Shown: piece by piece, positions 7,435 to 8,683 of the stretch
Position numbering within the stretch: position 1 is the first letter of the stretch
Layout of the letters: every line of letters begins with the position of its first letter
Source of the DNA: Bacteroidota bacterium
GTDB taxonomy: Bacteria; Bacteroidota; Bacteroidia; Flavobacteriales; Crocinitomicaceae
DNA length: 8,683 bases
Direction of reading: 5' to 3'
NCBI GenBank assembly: GCA_029558435.1
Contig: JAKQEZ010000192.1
Coordinates: 1-8,683, forward strand
Translations under genes and position numbers: made by a program
The notes under the pieces: model-generated
Database searches by the model: none
Told to the model about the DNA's origin: nothing
Seen by the model: only the letters and a program-made list of their open reading frames with translations

Positions 7435-7694
7435 CGGAAATCTTCAGGTTGAATTTTAAAATAAAATGCTAAAAAAGAATGCGTAACTGGTGAAAGTGAC
7501 CTTAAGTTAACAACAGTTTCTTTAATTCTTTCTTTTCCATAGAGTCGGAGTAAATTGTTCCAATCAGATAATTGGCCATATTCAACTACTTTTTGAATTA
7601 ATTGCGAAGCATGTTTATCTGCATCAAATTTTGACACATCTATATCCCAAAATAAGTACTCTGAAAAATCTGAAATATTGAACGCTCCATTCAT
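7389..7694 (-). CDS. DUF6922-like partner of AbiEii, probable antitoxin
   Basis: A 101-residue soluble protein. EYLFWDIDVSKFDADK (12-27), then VVEYGQLSDWNNLLRLYGKERIKE (36-59), LRSLSP (64-69), and the ending FRCYTHKQSVQNYWN (86-100) match the small proteins, annotated I believe as DUF6922, that are encoded directly before AbiEii-type nucleotidyltransferases in many Bacteroidota. The family name is from memory; the antitoxin role is inferred from gene order and the overlapping arrangement. It is much shorter than classical AbiEi antitoxins (about 200 residues or more) and shows no obvious winged-helix DNA-binding part, so autoregulation of the AbiEi type is uncertain. The start at 7694 is the only Met of the protein; it lies 14 nt after the epimerase stop and 5 nt after a TACATTTG promoter box. 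Like the toxin gene, it is more AT-rich than the surrounding genes. Confidence 0.75.
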   Translation of the reverse strand: MNGAFNISDFSEYLFWDIDVSKFDADKHASQLIQKVVEYGQLSDWNNLLRLYGKERIKETVVNLRSLSPVTHSFLAFYFKIQPEDFRCYTHKQSVQNYWNS

Positions 7695-7699
7695 ATATA

Positions 7700-7733
7700 C
7701 AAATGTAATTAAAATCTTTCTTCCTTAAACCAA
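7700..7733 (-). promoter_or_regulatory. Candidate internal promoter of the toxin-antitoxin pair
   Basis: On the minus strand TACATTTG (7700-7707) matches the Bacteroidota -7 consensus TAnnTTTG exactly. A TTG at 7731-7733, 23 nt upstream, could be the -33 element, at the outer edge of the normal spacing. The box lies only 5 nt before the ATG at 7694, so the transcript would begin at or within a few bases of the start codon (leaderless or nearly so). The -33 part lies within the last codons of the epimerase gene. A chance match in AT-rich DNA is possible. Confidence 0.4.
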
Positions 7734-8632
7734 TCAGTCATTTCTTTGATTCCCTTTTCAATAGTACACTTCGGTTTGTAGTGGATATATGCTTCTAATT
7801 GTGATGTGTCGCTATGTGTGGAAGTTAACTCATTGGATGGAAGAGATTTGTATTCAACCAATAACTCTTTTTCTAAATTTTTCGCTATCAATTCGGCATA
7901 TTTTTGAACCGAAACAGGAGCTCCAAAGCCAATATTAAACACGCGATGCCAACCCTTTGGTTCTGTTACAATTTTTTCGCACAATAATTCAATGGAAGCA
8001 ACAATATCGCTCACGTGTGTAAAGTCTCGATACACATTTCCTTCGTTATATAAAGTAATTGGGTTTCCGTTAGCAATTGCTGTCATAAATTTATAGGCAG
8101 CCATATCGGGGCGTGTCCACGAACCATAAACAGTAAAAAAACGCAAACCAATGGCTACCATACCAAACTGACGACAGTAATTTTCTATCATCACCTCTGT
8201 CATTCGTTTGCTTGTGCCATAAAACGATAGTTGTTTATCATGAGGAGCTGTTTCAGGCATTTTTTCGTTGGGCTCATAAACAGATGAGCTACTGGCATAA
8301 ATCAGGTATTTCACACCGTTTTTTCGGCATTGCTCCAACACATTAAAAGTGCCTTCTACATTTTGATGAAAATAAAGCGCAGGATTGTTCAACGACCCAG
8401 CAATACCCGTTTCGGCCGCCAAATGAATGACAATATCTGGTTTTACGGATTGCTTATCGATGAAATCGGAATGGATGGATGCTGTTTGTAAATTGGGTAG
8501 AAATATCATTCGTTTTCTAGAAGCCTCGGTAGTAAGTGCATCAAATGGAAACAACACGTGTTTTTCCGACAACTTTTCACAAAGATGTTTTCCAATAAAT
8601 CCCGCAGCACCAGTAATTAGAATGTTTTTCAT
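7709..8632 (-). CDS. NAD-dependent sugar-nucleotide epimerase, UDP-glucuronate 4-epimerase-like
   Basis: A 307-residue extended SDR with TGAAGFIG (7-14) for NAD binding, Asp31 after the second strand, and HLAAETG (70-76). SSSSVY (114-119) and YGTSK (138-142) hold the catalytic Ser/Thr, Tyr138 and Lys142. RFFTVYG-SWTRPDMA (164-178) and YRDFTHVSDIV (201-211) resemble the substrate-binding blocks of UDP-glucuronate 4-epimerases (usual form PWGRPDM and RDFTYIDDIV), which make UDP-galacturonate. The protein is about 30-40 residues shorter than typical members, mainly because the region after the second strand (32-60) is compressed. The exact substrate is therefore uncertain; UDP-glucose or UDP-GlcNAc 4-epimerase activity or another UDP-hexuronate are alternatives. 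It is cytoplasmic. It is the first complete gene in the window of the glycan run and is followed after 14 nt by the toxin-antitoxin pair. Confidence 0.8.
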   Translation of the reverse strand: MKNILITGAAGFIGKHLCEKLSEKHVLFPFDALTTEASRKRMIFLPNLQTASIHSDFIDKQSVKPDIVIHLAAETGIAGSLNNPALYFHQNVEGTFNVLEQCRKNGVKYLIYASSSSVYEPNEKMPETAPHDKQLSFYGTSKRMTEVMIENYCRQFGMVAIGLRFFTVYGSWTRPDMAAYKFMTAIANGNPITLYNEGNVYRDFTHVSDIVASIELLCEKIVTEPKGWHRVFNIGFGAPVSVQKYAELIAKNLEKELLVEYKSLPSNELTSTHSDTSQLEAYIHYKPKCTIEKGIKEMTDWFKEERF

Positions 8633-8651
8633 TAATTGCCGTAAATTTTGT

Positions 8652-8683
8652 TTATGCTATTTCAACCACGTTCTTACCCACTT
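8652..8683 (-). other. Possible 3' tail of an upstream gene, frame undecided
   Basis: Two minus-strand frames are open from the window edge. One gives KWVRTWLK and stops with TAG at 8657-8659; the other gives VGKNVVEIA and stops with TAA at 8652-8654. Either would end 19-24 nt before the epimerase start, the same tight spacing as the rest of the run, so an upstream co-directional gene is likely. The tail is too short to identify. No TAnnTTTG box is present in 8633-8683. Confidence 0.3.

Noticed and set aside
6777..7720. Direct repeats or target-site duplications bounding the toxin-antitoxin pair
   Set aside because: I compared the two junctions by eye and found only short AT-rich similarities, not a convincing repeat; no transposase or integrase gene is present.

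Overview
The window is low-GC bacterial DNA that looks like Bacteroidota, probably Flavobacteriales. Several things point that way. Starts lack Shine-Dalgarno sequences and have A/T-rich leaders. Two exact TACATTTG boxes match the Bacteroidota -7 consensus TAnnTTTG. At the left end there is a secreted Cys-rich protein of the kind that usually carries a type IX secretion (T9SS) sorting tail. Placement below phylum is inference.

Every supported gene lies on the minus strand, so transcription runs from right to left. From 8683 down to 1056 there is a tight run: a possible tail of an upstream gene; an NAD-dependent sugar epimerase resembling UDP-glucuronate 4-epimerases (8632-7709); an AbiE-type toxin-antitoxin pair (DUF6922-like partner 7694-7389 and AbiEii nucleotidyltransferase 7434-6826, overlapping by 46 nt); two GT-A-type glycosyltransferases with DxD motifs (6737-5568 and 5536-4640); a protein strikingly like GDP-mannose 3,5-epimerase (4592-3621); and, 9 nt later, a large polytopic GT-C/TMTC-like glycosyltransferase with C-terminal TPRs (3611-1056). 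After a 192-nt gap with its own promoter comes the 5' part of the secreted protein gene (863 to beyond position 1).

Taken together, the glycan genes suggest making unusual activated sugars (possibly GDP-L-galactose/L-gulose and a UDP-hexuronate), assembling a glycan in the cytoplasm, and transferring a lipid-linked sugar on the outer face of the inner membrane. Whether the product is O-antigen/exopolysaccharide or protein O-glycan cannot be told here. The toxin-antitoxin pair is clearly more AT-rich than its neighbours and has its own candidate promoter, so it looks like a later arrival in a glycan operon.

There is no gene-free stretch over 300 bases and I see no RNA gene, CRISPR array or insertion sequence. 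The points most worth a second look are the plant-like GDP-mannose 3,5-epimerase with every recalled catalytic position conserved in spacing, its coupling to the TMTC-like enzyme, and the toxin-antitoxin insertion with a nearly leaderless promoter.
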